Numbered from the stretch's first letter, positions 43,892 to 53,949 are shown. The stretch: DNA of 64,000 nt from JAGZHZ01 sp963929865 (GCA_963929865.1 CAWVKK010000080.1:10111-74110), one strand, 5' to 3'. Notes: generated by a model from the sequence alone, not told the origin. Translations and numbers: made by a program.

Positions 43892-45487
43892 TTACATCAG
43901 CGGTGCGAACAGGCGGAGTACTCTTCCTGCAATAATATTGATCAGTCCTTCTTTTCTGACGTCTCCCGGCATTACCTTCCGGCATTTTTTTAAGGTGTCC
44001 TGAAAGTCCTTTTCAATATTCGGAATTTCTTTGTTGCGGTACAGCATCGCTGCGCACTCAAAATGGAGGTAAAAGCTCCTGTAATCCAAATTGATTGTCC
44101 CTACGACCGCCTTGCAGTCGTCTGAGACAAACACTTTTGCGTGTACGAAGCCAGGCGTATATTCATAAATCTGCACGCCTGCCTCCAGCAGCTCTTCGTA
44201 GTAAGTCTTCGCCAGAATAAACGCATACTGTTTATCCGGAATATGCGGCATAATGATGATCACTTCTACCCCTCTTTTTGCAGCGTACGTCAGCGCGTGG
44301 AGCGTCTCATAGTCCAAAATCAGATACGGCGTCATGATATGTACATACCGCTGCGCAGTAAACAGAATATCTACATATACCTGTTCTCCCAAAATCTCTT
44401 CATCGAGCGGCATGTCGCTGTACGGCGTGACGTATCCGTCTCCCGGCTCCGGTGTGTGCGTGATGGGCACATTCACATAGCGAGCAAAATTTTCCTGGAC
44501 AATCCGTTTGTCCGCGTTCCACATCTTTAAAAACATCAGCGTAAAGCTGCGCACCGCCTCTCCTTCGAGCATAATCGCCGTGTCCTTCCAGTGACCGAAC
44601 CGTTCTTTGTGGTTGATATACTCGTCTGCCAGATTGACGCCGCCTGTAAATGCCACCTGCCCGTCAATGACTAAAATTTTTCTGTGGTCTCTGTTGTTCT
44701 GAACGGTGGAAAGCACCGGGCGAACGGGGGAAAACATTTTGCAGTGGATTCCTCTTCTTTCCATTTCCTCCGGATAATGATAGGGCAGGCGCGTCATAGA
44801 GCACATCCCGTCGTACATAAAGCGCACCTCCACGCCCTCTTTTACCTTCTGTTCCAAAATCGCGAGAATGCTCTCCCACATATATCCCGCATTTACAATA
44901 AAATATTCCAGGAAAATAAACGATTTTGCTTTTCTGAGCTGAATCTTCATCTCCTCAAATTTTGCCTCGCCTGACGGAAAATATTGAGCCGATGTATTCT
45001 GGAATGTGGGAAATCCCATTTTTCCCAGATATCTTGCCAGATTCGCCTGCGAGGCGTTGTCTTCTTTAAGTCTGAGCATAACGGCGGGCTTTTGCTGACT
45101 GAGATTTCTGTTCTCCCAGTCCATCTCCTCTAACCGCCTGCGCAGAATTTTGCCGTCCGGCTGGATTGCGCAGAACAGATACAAAAGCGTTCCGAAGACC
45201 GGAACCACCAGCATAGGGACAATCCATGCGAGCATAAACGCCGGATTTTCCCTCTTTTTGATAATAACAACGACCAGGCACACCGTCAGAAATGACGCAA
45301 TCCCGTACGCATAGATCAGATACTCCTCCAAAAGCTGATACCCCCACAGCAGCAGCCCGATCTGAACGATTAAAATAAGAATAACCGCAACGGTTCTTCC
45401 GTATACGACATTAAATAACCCCTGTTTTCCTCTTTCCACTGTTTTTTTCTTTAATTCTGTTGTCTTTTCTGTAAAATTACCGCTCAT
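43892..45487 (-). CDS. cls: Cardiolipin synthase
   Basis: Joins two phosphatidylglycerols to make cardiolipin; 531 residues. Two membrane helices (about 32-52 and 58-78) plus a third near 86-105 precede two HKD motifs: RDHRKILVIDG and FVHAKVFVSDD. Length and layout are typical. It starts 11 bases after ligA ends. Confidence 0.93.
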   Translation of the reverse strand: MSGNFTEKTTELKKKTVERGKQGLFNVVYGRTVAVILILIVQIGLLLWGYQLLEEYLIYAYGIASFLTVCLVVVIIKKRENPAFMLAWIVPMLVVPVFGTLLYLFCAIQPDGKILRRRLEEMDWENRNLSQQKPAVMLRLKEDNASQANLARYLGKMGFPTFQNTSAQYFPSGEAKFEEMKIQLRKAKSFIFLEYFIVNAGYMWESILAILEQKVKEGVEVRFMYDGMCSMTRLPYHYPEEMERRGIHCKMFSPVRPVLSTVQNNRDHRKILVIDGQVAFTGGVNLADEYINHKERFGHWKDTAIMLEGEAVRSFTLMFLKMWNADKRIVQENFARYVNVPITHTPEPGDGYVTPYSDMPLDEEILGEQVYVDILFTAQRYVHIMTPYLILDYETLHALTYAAKRGVEVIIIMPHIPDKQYAFILAKTYYEELLEAGVQIYEYTPGFVHAKVFVSDDCKAVVGTINLDYRSFYLHFECAAMLYRNKEIPNIEKDFQDTLKKCRKVMPGDVRKEGLINIIAGRVLRLFAPLM

Positions 45488-45498
45488 ACTCTCCCATC

Positions 45499-47514
45499 CT
45501 ACTTCATCATCTCAAGCAGCTCCTGTTCAGAAAGAACCGAAATGCCAAGCTGCTGCGCTTTTTGCAGTTTGCTCCCTGCATGTTCTCCCGCAACCAGATA
45601 ATCTGTCTTTTTCGATACCGATCCCGCCGCTTTTCCGCCGAATTTTTCTATCCTTTCCGCTGCTTCATTTCTGCTCATCGTCAAAAGTGTTCCTGTAATC
45701 ACAAATGTCTTTCCCCGGAATCTTTCATCTCCTTGTATCTCATTTGAACGCATATTGACTCCCGCCTCTTTAAGCCTGTCTAAGACAATCTGATTTTTTT
45801 CGTCCCGAAAGAAAGCCCGGATCGCTTCCGCGCTGATCTCTCCGATATCCGGAACCTCCGTCAGCTCCTCCCGTTCTGCGCGCGCGATCGCCTCCATCGT
45901 TTTAAAATGTCTGGACAGCGCTTTTGCCGTCGCTTTGCCGATATTTGAAATTCCAAGTCCTGTCAGCAGCTTAGACAGATCGTTCTTTTTCGATTGTTCA
46001 ATCATGTCGAGCAGCTTATCTGTGTTCTTTTCTTTTCCTATGATTCCTTTTTCAATCAGTTCCGCGCGGTGTCTCTTCAGATCATAAATATCTGCAATAT
46101 CTTTTAAATATCCCTGTCTGGACAGCTCTTCGATATATGCGGTGCCGAATCCTTTGATATCCATCGCATCCCGGCTGACAAAGTTGATAATATGGCGTTC
46201 CAGCTGTGCCGGGCAGTTCGGGCTGGCACATCGGATATCGGCCGTATCCTCCTCTTTTACCGTCTTCGCCCCGCAGACCGGACAGCAGCCGGGGATCTGG
46301 TAGCGCACCGTGCCCTGCGGACGTTTCTCTTTAACGACCCGCTTGATTTTTGGAATAATATCTCCCGACTTGTAGACCACAATCGTATCTCCGATTCTGA
46401 TATCCAGCTCATCTATAAAGTCCTGATTATGAAGCGTCGCCCTTGAGACCGTTGTGCCGCACAGACGGATCGGGGAGAAGACGGCAGTCGGTGTGATTCT
46501 TCCTGTTCTCCCCACACTCAGTTCGATATCGAAAAGCGTCGTCTCTTTTTCCTCCGGAGGATATTTATACGCGACCGCCCATCTTGGAACCTTAGAGGTC
46601 TCCCCTACGATTTCTCGGTCTGCTATGCGGTTTAGCTTAACCACTGCCCCGTCGATGTCATAGGCAAGGTTTCCTCTCTCTTCCCCGATCTTTTCAATCG
46701 CGTCCCACACTTCTTCCGCCGTTTTGCACACTGTATAATGTTCTATGACCTTTACGCCGTTTTTCTTTAGATAGTCGTATCCTTCCGTATGCGTTTTGAA
46801 TTCTCTCCCATGGACTTCCTGTATATTAAAGACGAGCATAGACAGTCCTCTTTCTTTTGTCACCTTGCTGTCAAGCTGTCTCAGCGTGCCTGCCGCGCAG
46901 TTCCTTGGATTGGCGAATATCTTTTTCCCAAGCAGTTCCTGCTTTTCATTGACTGCGGCAAATGCCTTTTCCGTCATATACACTTCTCCCCTGATTTCAA
47001 GATACGGAATAGGGTCTTTGAGCTTCTTTCTGACGTCTGAGATCATCTTTGCATTTTCCGTCACATCTTCCCCCTGCAAAATGCCGTCTCCCCTTGTCAC
47101 AGCAAGTTTCAGCTCCCCATTCTCATAACGCAGTCCAAGGGACAGTCCGTCGACCTTTGTCTCCACAACAAATTCCGGATCCTCCAGCTGCTTTTTCATA
47201 TCTTCCACAAACTGCATCACGTCTTCTTTTGAAAATACGTCCTGAAGGCTCAGCATTGGCACGCGGTGCGGCACTAAAACTCCTGCCTCTCTTTTTGCCG
47301 TGCCTCCGACCTTCTGAGTGGGGGAGTCCGGCGTAATCTCCTCCGGATGTTCCTGCTCCAGCTTTTTTAGCTCCAGCATCAGCTGATCATATTCGTAGTC
47401 TGTGATCTCCGGGTCATCCAAATTGTAATATCGATTGCTGTGATATGCAATGATCTGCTTTAACTCTTCGATTCTCTGATTCAATGCTCCTTTGCCCTTT
47501 CCTTTCTCATGCAC
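45499..47514 (-). CDS. ligA: NAD-dependent DNA ligase
   Basis: Seals nicks in replication and repair; 671 residues. Adenylated Lys120 is in VETKVDGL. The OB domain, a four-Cys zinc finger (CPVCGAK ... CASPNCP), helix-hairpin-helix repeats and a C-terminal BRCT domain (from about residue 592) are all present. The ATG at 47514 overlaps rluF by 34 bases and has no clear ribosome site; a TTG at 47484, overlapping the rluF stop and preceded by AAAGGAG, may be the real start. Confidence 0.96.
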   Translation of the reverse strand: MHEKGKGKGALNQRIEELKQIIAYHSNRYYNLDDPEITDYEYDQLMLELKKLEQEHPEEITPDSPTQKVGGTAKREAGVLVPHRVPMLSLQDVFSKEDVMQFVEDMKKQLEDPEFVVETKVDGLSLGLRYENGELKLAVTRGDGILQGEDVTENAKMISDVRKKLKDPIPYLEIRGEVYMTEKAFAAVNEKQELLGKKIFANPRNCAAGTLRQLDSKVTKERGLSMLVFNIQEVHGREFKTHTEGYDYLKKNGVKVIEHYTVCKTAEEVWDAIEKIGEERGNLAYDIDGAVVKLNRIADREIVGETSKVPRWAVAYKYPPEEKETTLFDIELSVGRTGRITPTAVFSPIRLCGTTVSRATLHNQDFIDELDIRIGDTIVVYKSGDIIPKIKRVVKEKRPQGTVRYQIPGCCPVCGAKTVKEEDTADIRCASPNCPAQLERHIINFVSRDAMDIKGFGTAYIEELSRQGYLKDIADIYDLKRHRAELIEKGIIGKEKNTDKLLDMIEQSKKNDLSKLLTGLGISNIGKATAKALSRHFKTMEAIARAEREELTEVPDIGEISAEAIRAFFRDEKNQIVLDRLKEAGVNMRSNEIQGDERFRGKTFVITGTLLTMSRNEAAERIEKFGGKAAGSVSKKTDYLVAGEHAGSKLQKAQQLGISVLSEQELLEMMK

Positions 47515-48275
47515 ACCGGCAGATTGGAAGATGTCTGAATCTGTCTGTACAAAATTTCCTTTTCTTTTTGCGTTACCTCCCGGTAAGCGCCTGGTTTTAG
47601 ATCGCCTAGCCGGATATTCATGATGCGGATTCTTTTAAGTTTTGTCACCCGATACCCCAGCGCTTCGCACATTCTGCGTATCTGGCGGTTTAAACCCTGC
47701 GTCAGAATGATTCGAAACGTATTTTTTCCCGTCTTTTCTGTTTTGCATGTTCTCGTCACTGTCCCGAGGATGGGAACGCCGGACGCCATGCTGTGCAAAA
47801 AGCTTTCCGTCACTTCTTTGTTTACCGTCACTTCGTATTCCTTTTCATGATAATTTCCGGCCCGCATAATTTTATTCAAAATTTCTCCGTTGTTTGTCAT
47901 CAGCAGCAATCCTTCCGAATCTTTATCGAGCCGACCGATTGAAAAAATGCGCTTCGGATAATTCAAAAAATCATCTAGATTATTTTTTCCCCATTTTTTT
48001 TCTGTCGTGCAGACAATGCCGACCGGTTTATAGAGCGCAAGCAAAATCATTTCCTTTTCCCGCTCTGCTTTCTTGCCCCGGACAAGAATTTCCTGCGTCG
48101 GCAAAACCTTCATTCCCTGTACTGCTCTTTCCCCGTCTACCGTGACCATCCCCTTCTCAATCATGCGATCGGCTTCTCTTCTCGAGCAGATGCCCGACTC
48201 TGCCAAAAATTTATTGAGACGGACAGGCTGTCCGCCGCTTTGTGTTTTTTGCTGTCCTTTCTCTTTAATTTCCAT
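47481..48275 (-). CDS. rluF: 23S rRNA pseudouridine synthase RluF-like
   Basis: A 264-residue RsuA-family synthase. An N-terminal S4 domain (RLNKFLAESGICSRREAD) precedes the catalytic motif GRLDKDSEGLLLMTN; NRQIRRMCEALGY is the family C-terminal signature. Closest to RluF by layout; RluB-type activity cannot be ruled out. Confidence 0.88.
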   Translation of the reverse strand: MEIKEKGQQKTQSGGQPVRLNKFLAESGICSRREADRMIEKGMVTVDGERAVQGMKVLPTQEILVRGKKAEREKEMILLALYKPVGIVCTTEKKWGKNNLDDFLNYPKRIFSIGRLDKDSEGLLLMTNNGEILNKIMRAGNYHEKEYEVTVNKEVTESFLHSMASGVPILGTVTRTCKTEKTGKNTFRIILTQGLNRQIRRMCEALGYRVTKLKRIRIMNIRLGDLKPGAYREVTQKEKEILYRQIQTSSNLPVCMRKERAKEH

Positions 48276-48393
48276 CGCCTTTTTCCCTCATTTTGCTGTG
48301 AATGCCTGTTTCCATCCCGGCTGTGTTCCTTTATCCGCACGCTCTTGCCGGATTTTTTCCCGGAGCGCGGCCGCAGTTCCCTGTAATAGGGAA

Positions 48394-48426
48394 AGCGGAC
48401 CTTGCAGATAAGGTCCGCTCTTTTTT
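48394..48426. terminator. Hairpin after asnB
   Basis: A perfect 10-bp stem (48394-48403 with 48410-48419). On the plus strand TTTTTT follows; on the minus strand only a short T run follows. It lies directly after the asnB stop and may stop transcripts from either side. Confidence 0.65.
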
Positions 48427-48427
48427 G

Positions 48428-50281
48428 CTATGCCGTCTTCTTTTCCTCAAAGAAGATCCTGTACCATACAAGGAATGCATACACCACCCAGATTTTTCTG
48501 CTGTTGTCGTCTCTGCCGGATTTATGGTCGTCCAACAGCTTTACCAGCTCCTCTGTGTGGAAAAATTGTTTTGCGGTGTCGCTCTCCAGTTCCCGTCTCA
48601 TCATCTGATATCCCTCGTCGTCGGCAAGCCATACCCGGATGGGCACCGGAAAGCCCAGCTTTTCTTTGTCCGACGTTTTCTGCGGCAGATGCAGCTGTGC
48701 GACTTTTCGGAAAATGTATTTCGTCACACGTTTTCTGTTCTCTTTTCTCTGCTTTGCCTTTGGCTGAAGCATTCTTGCCAGGGCAAATACCTCGCGGTCC
48801 AGGAACGGCACTCTCAGCTCCAGGGAGTGCGCCATGCTCATCTTGTCCGCTTTTTGCAGAATGTCGCCCGGAAGCCAGTTCTTTAAGTCAATATACTGCA
48901 TCTTGCTGGCGTCGTTGAGCTTGGATGCCTTCGCATAGCAGTCCTTCAGAAGAGCCTGCGGCGTCGGCGCGTCTGTCGGATGCTTTAAAATTTTTCTTCT
49001 CTCCTCATAAGAAAACAGGTTGGCATTTCCGATAAACCGCTCTTCCACCGTTTTGCTGCCGCGTATCAAAAAGCTTCTTCCTTTTACATGGGGAGCATTC
49101 TCCGCCCACGCTCCGATTCTTTTTCTCAGTCTTTTCGGAAGAATCTGATAATATTTAAGAGAATCCGGTTCCAGATAGATCCTGTATCCTCCGAACAATT
49201 CATCCGCGCCTTCCCCGGAAGTTACAACTTTTACCTTCTTTGCCGCCTCCTGCGCCACAAAATACAAGGCGACGGCGGCCGGGTCTCCGGAAGGCTCGTC
49301 CAGGTGATACATAACCTTCGGCACTGCGTCCCAGTACTCTTCTCTGCTGATCAGCTTCGAATAATGTTCCAGTCCGAGATAATCCGCCAGTTCTTTTGCA
49401 TACGACGCCTCATTGTATTTGCTCGTCTCGCTGATAAAGCCGACCGTAAATGTCTTCTTCGCAGAAAACTCGCTGACGACAAGACTGGAATCCACGCCGC
49501 TTGAAAGAAATCCTCCCACTTCCACGTCCGCAATCATATGGGCGTCCACAGAATTCTGAATCACCTCATCCAGCTTTTTGATCAGCTCGCCGTCCGGCAT
49601 TTTTAAGCTTGGATCCAGCGTGGGGTCAAAATACTGTGTTTTATACACCTTTCCTTTCTCAAAGCGCAGAAAGTGCCCTGGATCTAGTTTGTAAATCCCT
49701 TTAAAAAACGTCTCGTTTAACACAGAATACTGAAACGAAAGATAATGTTCCACCGCCGTCTCATTTAATCTTTTTTGATATCCCGGGTATTCCAGGATGC
49801 TTTTTATCTCAGATCCAAATACGAAGACGCCGTCTACCACGGCGTAATAAAACGGTTTGATCCCAAAAAAATCTCTCGCTGCAAAAATTTCTTTTTTTTC
49901 GTTGTCCCAGATTAAAAAAGCAAACATTCCGCGCACTCGATCCAGCAGTTTTTCTCCCCATTCCTCATAGCCGTGAAGGAGAACTTCCGAATCGGTATGT
50001 GTCTTAAAAATATGACCTTTTTCCGCCAGCTCTTTTCTTAAATCCTGGAAATTATAAATTTCCCCGTTAAACACCAAAGCGATCTGCCCCGTCTCGTTTA
50101 CAATCGGCTGGGAACCGTTTTCCAAATCAATAATGCTCAGTCTCCGAAACCCAAGAGCTGCTTCTTCTGTAATATATTTGTCTGCTGAGTCAGGACCGCG
50201 GTGAATGATTACATTCATCATATTTGTTAAAATTTCATCCTGATTTTGAACTTTTCCGATAAATCCACAAATACCACACAT
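48428..50281 (-). CDS. asnB: Asparagine synthase (glutamine-hydrolysing)
   Basis: Makes asparagine from aspartate, glutamine and ATP; 617 residues. Mature Cys2 (MCGICGF) marks the class II amidotransferase; SSGVDSSLV is the ATP-pyrophosphatase loop of the synthase domain. Length is typical of the AsnB form of Bacillus and clostridia. Stand-alone gene with its own promoter. Confidence 0.95.
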   Translation of the reverse strand: MCGICGFIGKVQNQDEILTNMMNVIIHRGPDSADKYITEEAALGFRRLSIIDLENGSQPIVNETGQIALVFNGEIYNFQDLRKELAEKGHIFKTHTDSEVLLHGYEEWGEKLLDRVRGMFAFLIWDNEKKEIFAARDFFGIKPFYYAVVDGVFVFGSEIKSILEYPGYQKRLNETAVEHYLSFQYSVLNETFFKGIYKLDPGHFLRFEKGKVYKTQYFDPTLDPSLKMPDGELIKKLDEVIQNSVDAHMIADVEVGGFLSSGVDSSLVVSEFSAKKTFTVGFISETSKYNEASYAKELADYLGLEHYSKLISREEYWDAVPKVMYHLDEPSGDPAAVALYFVAQEAAKKVKVVTSGEGADELFGGYRIYLEPDSLKYYQILPKRLRKRIGAWAENAPHVKGRSFLIRGSKTVEERFIGNANLFSYEERRKILKHPTDAPTPQALLKDCYAKASKLNDASKMQYIDLKNWLPGDILQKADKMSMAHSLELRVPFLDREVFALARMLQPKAKQRKENRKRVTKYIFRKVAQLHLPQKTSDKEKLGFPVPIRVWLADDEGYQMMRRELESDTAKQFFHTEELVKLLDDHKSGRDDNSRKIWVVYAFLVWYRIFFEEKKTA

Positions 50282-50381
50282 AATCTGTTCCTCATTTCTT
50301 CTTATGTTTCTGTAATAGACGTGCTTTCTTCTATATTATTTATGTACAGCCTCCTGTATCTTTGCTTACCGTAACTTCTTT

Positions 50382-50410
50382 ATTATACACTATATTCCTA
50401 TCGATGTCAC
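50382..50410 (-). promoter_or_regulatory. asnB promoter
   Basis: GTGACA (50405-50410) and a perfect TATAAT (50382-50387) are 17 bases apart on the minus strand. The leader is about 95 bases. Confidence 0.75.
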
Positions 50411-50530
50411 GATGAAAATCTGAGGCTCCTCTCTCCTTCTTTTGTTAGTATGTGCCAAACTTTTTCAAATATACGTTCGTCTTTTCTGAAAATCATCTGT
50501 CCTGGGACAAAATCCGGATGTTCTTTCCCG

Positions 50531-50570
50531 CAAAGCAAGACAGGATAGGACGTCTGTCCTACCCTGCTTT
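50531..50570 (-). terminator. Terminator after SH3-domain gene
   Basis: A 10-bp stem (50541-50550 with 50557-50566, one G-U) overlaps the 3' end of the gene region. The U tract is weak. Confidence 0.45.
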
Positions 50571-50572
50571 TT

Positions 50573-51493
50573 CTACTGTTCCGAAAGATACTGCGAGGAA
50601 ACGTAACCCGTGATTTCTCCGAACTGGATGTTCGTCCACTCTTCTCCTTCATTTCCAAGGACGGTTACTTCATCTCCCTGCGAGAGTACTGTCAGGATCT
50701 CGGAGTCTGTACTTGCCTCTGCGCGGACGTTGACGCCCTCTTCATTGACGTACATGACCGAGCTGCTTTCCTCATCTGTCTGTGCCTGCGTTTCTCCGTC
50801 TGAGGACGCCATCTGTTCCAGCCAATTTTTTACTCCCTCATTCGAGTCTCTCAGCTCTATTGTCTTTTGCTTTGTTTCATTGATAATCGCCGCCACATCA
50901 TCCTGCTCTGAAAAAGCTTCCACCGCCTGTGTGGTCTCTTCATCCTCGTTAGGGTCGGCGATATAGAGAAAGCCCTCGTCGTCTGTCCGCAGGTACAAAA
51001 GAGCCAGCTGCGGCACCATAGCGTCTAAATTCTCAATTTCCTGTTCATAGTATACGCACACAATGTAAGAACCGTCCTTTGGTCCTGCCTCCGAATACGT
51101 CTCAATATTGTTATAGCTTATAATGGAGGCGTCGCTCAGTTCATTCTCCATCTCCTCTGTATACGGATTTACAATCTGCTGTAAAGTCACGGTATCATGT
51201 TCCTGGTGCGCTTTATAATACTTCTGAACAATTGCCAAAATCTCCGGATCGTTTTCTGTCAGTGTTCCCTGCGCGCCGTCTGTCTGTCCTTCTCCTGTCT
51301 CATCTGTCTGCGTTTCCTCTGATGTCGCTGGTTCCTGATTTGTCCCCTGCACATTCTCCGGCGAATTTCTGTCCCCCACCGTATTCGTAATCAAACGTGC
51401 TGCAAAAATTACAACTACCAGAACCAGAACGACTGCCAAACCAAGCAGGATATATCTTAGATGATCAGATATCCATTCTCTAAAATTATCCAC
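50573..51493 (-). CDS. Membrane-anchored SH3-domain protein
   Basis: A 306-residue protein starting at GTG 51493, with AGGAGGT seven bases upstream. The frame is open upstream to 51646, but that part is the tRNA-Arg gene. One membrane helix (about 14-36) is followed by an acidic Thr/Glu linker, a conserved domain of about 150 residues that I do not recognise, and a C-terminal bacterial SH3 domain (GVNVRAEASTDSEILTVL, GYVSSQYL) that may bind the cell wall. Confidence 0.85.
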   Translation of the reverse strand: MDNFREWISDHLRYILLGLAVVLVLVVVIFAARLITNTVGDRNSPENVQGTNQEPATSEETQTDETGEGQTDGAQGTLTENDPEILAIVQKYYKAHQEHDTVTLQQIVNPYTEEMENELSDASIISYNNIETYSEAGPKDGSYIVCVYYEQEIENLDAMVPQLALLYLRTDDEGFLYIADPNEDEETTQAVEAFSEQDDVAAIINETKQKTIELRDSNEGVKNWLEQMASSDGETQAQTDEESSSVMYVNEEGVNVRAEASTDSEILTVLSQGDEVTVLGNEGEEWTNIQFGEITGYVSSQYLSEQ

Positions 51494-51569
51494 TTCGTTT
51501 ACCTCCTTTTCTGCTTTGTCCTTTCTTCCTTTCTCTATTGTCTGAAAATTTAAATAGATAAAAGAAAAA

Positions 51570-51642
51570 CACACCCGGAGGGATTCGAACCCCCGACACG
51601 TGGTACCGGAAACCACTGCTCTATCCCCTGAGCTACGAGTGC
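51570..51642 (-). tRNA. tRNA-Arg (CCG)
   Basis: Full cloverleaf: seven-bp acceptor stem with two G-U pairs, D arm AGCTCAGGGGATAGAGC, anticodon loop TTCCGGT with anticodon CCG, and T loop GGTTCGAATCC. CCA is not encoded. A T run follows at once on the minus strand. Confidence 0.95.
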
Positions 51643-51798
51643 GCATACGTCAATTTGATATGGATCTTTCTTCGGCCGTCTGTCCTCACAGGCGCGTCCA
51701 TTTCTGTCTCTCCGGTAAGCGGTATCAGACAGCGGATTTTCTTTTCCCCCAGGCGGTTCTATGCCCTTCCCTGAGAAGTCCTGTCAAATGACAAAATT

Positions 51799-51827
51799 AT
51801 GATATCACATCTCATCAGATTTGTCAA
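51799..51827 (-). promoter_or_regulatory. Promoter before tRNA-Arg
   Basis: A perfect TTGACA (51822-51827) and TATCAT (51799-51804) are 17 bases apart on the minus strand. It lies about 150 bases before the tRNA; a second TTGACA at 51783-51788 has no good -10 box. Confidence 0.65.
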
Positions 51828-51890
51828 ATTTTTTCATTTTTCAGATATTTCTATCATTGTTGTCATTTTTATTCTATCCCGCACAGCCAG

Positions 51891-51923
51891 TTTGCCGGAT
51901 GGAGAGATTTCCCATCCGGCAAA
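51891..51923. terminator. Hairpin after DUF5688 gene
   Basis: A perfect 12-bp stem (51891-51902 with 51912-51923) lies 24 bases after the gene. There is no U tract on either side, so termination is uncertain. Beyond this and the promoter, 51643-51946 holds nothing that I can identify. Confidence 0.5.
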
Positions 51924-51946
51924 CGCAAAAATCTATTCTGAAAAAG

Positions 51947-52906
51947 CTACCATTCCGTCATAATTTCTGCCTCCAAAAACGGATATTCGTCTTCCTCCTG
52001 AAATACTATGGACAGTCGGTGATATTCTCTCTCATACTGGTAAATTTCGTCCGACAGCACCTCTTCGGGCTGTACCTGTGTTTCATTGACTTCTCTGACC
52101 ATAATTTTCAGCTCCTGCGGATCAATATCCTCTCTTTTGGGAATCACAATGCACTCATGGATACTGCTTGGAAGAATATAAAAGTCCTCTCCAAGCTTTC
52201 TTCCGACCCCGCTTAAGACAGAGTCATATACCATACAGACCGCTCCGAGACGTTTCTCTCTATTTGTGAGGACGTACATCGGCATCGTCTCTTCCTGCTC
52301 TCTTAATTCTCTCATAAAATCCCGCTCTTCCTCCGGCGTCGTTCTCTCCAGGATATCCACCAGATCAAAAAGTTCATACGGCAGCTGATCCTTTGTATTT
52401 TTCCCGGCAATTTCTTCGAGTTCCCGCTTTGTGATCTTCCAGAGCTTTAGGTGGCTGTTGTGAATTAAAATGGTTCCTCTTCCAATCTGTTCGTTTTCAA
52501 TCCTGCAGTAAAATACGACCGCGAGATCCAGATATCTCACATGTGGAATCTGATTTAATAGTTCCCGGTTTTTTTCATAATTAATCACTTTACACACAAT
52601 GTGATCCCATATATTCGAAAAATCGCAGTAAAAATCCGGATCAACCGGCTCTTCAATCCGGTAAATCTGATACAGTTCCATGATCTCCCGCGCAATCGTC
52701 TCTACGGTCTCTCCGTCTTGACACCTCTCAAAAAAATGATCCAGATAGATCGTAGGAGAAATATTCTCTCCTTTTTTCCAGATGGAGACCCCTCTTAGCA
52801 CAACCCCGTTATTCTTCTGAATATTTTGAAGTTTTACGCAAACTTCCTCCTCTGCCAGTTTTCGCAGCTGGTCTTCTACCTTTTGTGTAAATTCATCGTA
52901 TTCCAT
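51947..52906 (-). CDS. DUF5688 protein
   Basis: A 319-residue soluble protein matching DUF5688, a family of unknown function frequent in Lachnospiraceae; no signal or membrane helix. Residues YDEFTQKVEDQL and VVFYCRIENEQIG stand out. It has its own promoter with a long leader (about 190 bases). Confidence 0.8.
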   Translation of the reverse strand: MEYDEFTQKVEDQLRKLAEEEVCVKLQNIQKNNGVVLRGVSIWKKGENISPTIYLDHFFERCQDGETVETIAREIMELYQIYRIEEPVDPDFYCDFSNIWDHIVCKVINYEKNRELLNQIPHVRYLDLAVVFYCRIENEQIGRGTILIHNSHLKLWKITKRELEEIAGKNTKDQLPYELFDLVDILERTTPEEERDFMRELREQEETMPMYVLTNREKRLGAVCMVYDSVLSGVGRKLGEDFYILPSSIHECIVIPKREDIDPQELKIMVREVNETQVQPEEVLSDEIYQYEREYHRLSIVFQEEDEYPFLEAEIMTEW

Positions 52907-53102
52907 AAATTTGTCCTTTCTTCCGTCCTCGCATCCAGACAGACTGATTTTGTGCAGGATCTCGCAGAAGAGTACAGCATATGGAAACTGCTCTGTCCAG
53001 TGTCTCTGTCTTTTCGAGTCTTTTCCCTGCAGTGTTTTTGTTTGTGGAAATGATGTGCGATGTGCACTGTGAAATGTATCTTTTCGATATTAGATGTTGC
53101 TT

Positions 53103-53131
53103 ATTATAACATTTTTGGATCCCAAATGCAA
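53103..53131 (-). promoter_or_regulatory. DUF5688 gene promoter
   Basis: TTGCAT (53126-53131) and a perfect TATAAT (53103-53108) are 17 bases apart on the minus strand. The plus strand has TATAAC at the same place with a weak TTTCGA 17 bases upstream, a possible divergent promoter for the amidase. Confidence 0.65.
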
Positions 53132-53175
53132 TCTTTTTCTCTCTTTACATATCATAAATAAAAAAGGAGCTTTTT

Positions 53176-53949
53176 ATGGAAATTCACAAGCTGATTTCGC
53201 CGTACAACCATTATAATGGAAGAAATGGCTTTTCCATCGATTTTATTGTGATTCACTATGTCGGCGCTTTAGGGGGCGCAGAAGAGAACGCCCGCTATTA
53301 TGCCAGCCAGGACGTTGGAGCCTCCGCCCATTATTTTGTCGGATTCAGCGGAGAAATCTGGCAGAGCGTAGAGGATCACAACGCTGCCTGGAGTGTGGGG
53401 GGAGGTCTTCAGGGCACGCAGGGTCATGCTTACTACGGAATTGCAAACAACTACAATACTTTGAATATCGAGATGTGCGTGCGCAAAAAAAATACCGCAA
53501 CCATGAACGCGACTGATCACGACTGGTATTTTGAAGCTGCCACGGTCTCTTCCGCGATCTCTCTGACACGTATGTTGATGGAGCGGTACGGAATTTCACA
53601 GGATCATGTCATCCGCCATTACGACGTCGTCGGAAAAATCTGTCCCAATCCGTATGTCTATAATGATACTTCTCACACATGGCAGGAGTTTCTCGACGGG
53701 ATCGCCCCCGCCGTAAAATCTGAGGCGGAAATTTTATATCGGGTTCAGACCGGCGCTTTCCGCTACAAAAAAAATGCGGAACAGATGAGGGCGGAGCTGA
53801 AAGCGCACGGCTTTGATTCCATCCTATCTTCTCAGGACGGCATCTATCGGGTACAGTCAGGCGCCTTTTCCAAAAAAGAAAATGCGCTCTTGCAGATGGA
53901 GCGGCTGAAAAAAGCTGGGTTTAACAGCTTTCTTCTGACTGTTCCATGA
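53176..53949 (+). CDS. N-acetylmuramoyl-L-alanine amidase with SPOR-like repeats
   Basis: The only plus-strand gene. Of its 257 residues, 1-175 are an Amidase_2 (T7-lysozyme-like) domain with zinc ligands His27, His148 and Cys156 (VIHYVG, IRHYDVVGKICPNP). Residues 187-257 hold two tandem repeats beginning YRVQTGAF and YRVQSGAF, as in SPOR domains that bind denuded glycan. There is no signal peptide, so export would need a holin, lysis or a non-classical route. AAGGAG lies seven bases before the ATG. It converges on the 380-residue gene with 15 bases between stops. Confidence 0.93.
   Translation: MEIHKLISPYNHYNGRNGFSIDFIVIHYVGALGGAEENARYYASQDVGASAHYFVGFSGEIWQSVEDHNAAWSVGGGLQGTQGHAYYGIANNYNTLNIEMCVRKKNTATMNATDHDWYFEAATVSSAISLTRMLMERYGISQDHVIRHYDVVGKICPNPYVYNDTSHTWQEFLDGIAPAVKSEAEILYRVQTGAFRYKKNAEQMRAELKAHGFDSILSSQDGIYRVQSGAFSKKENALLQMERLKKAGFNSFLLTVP

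Noticed and set aside
50407..50658. Minus-strand 83-residue open frame after the SH3-domain gene
   Set aside because: It overlaps the SH3 coding end and a terminator hairpin in another frame, and has no plausible protein features.
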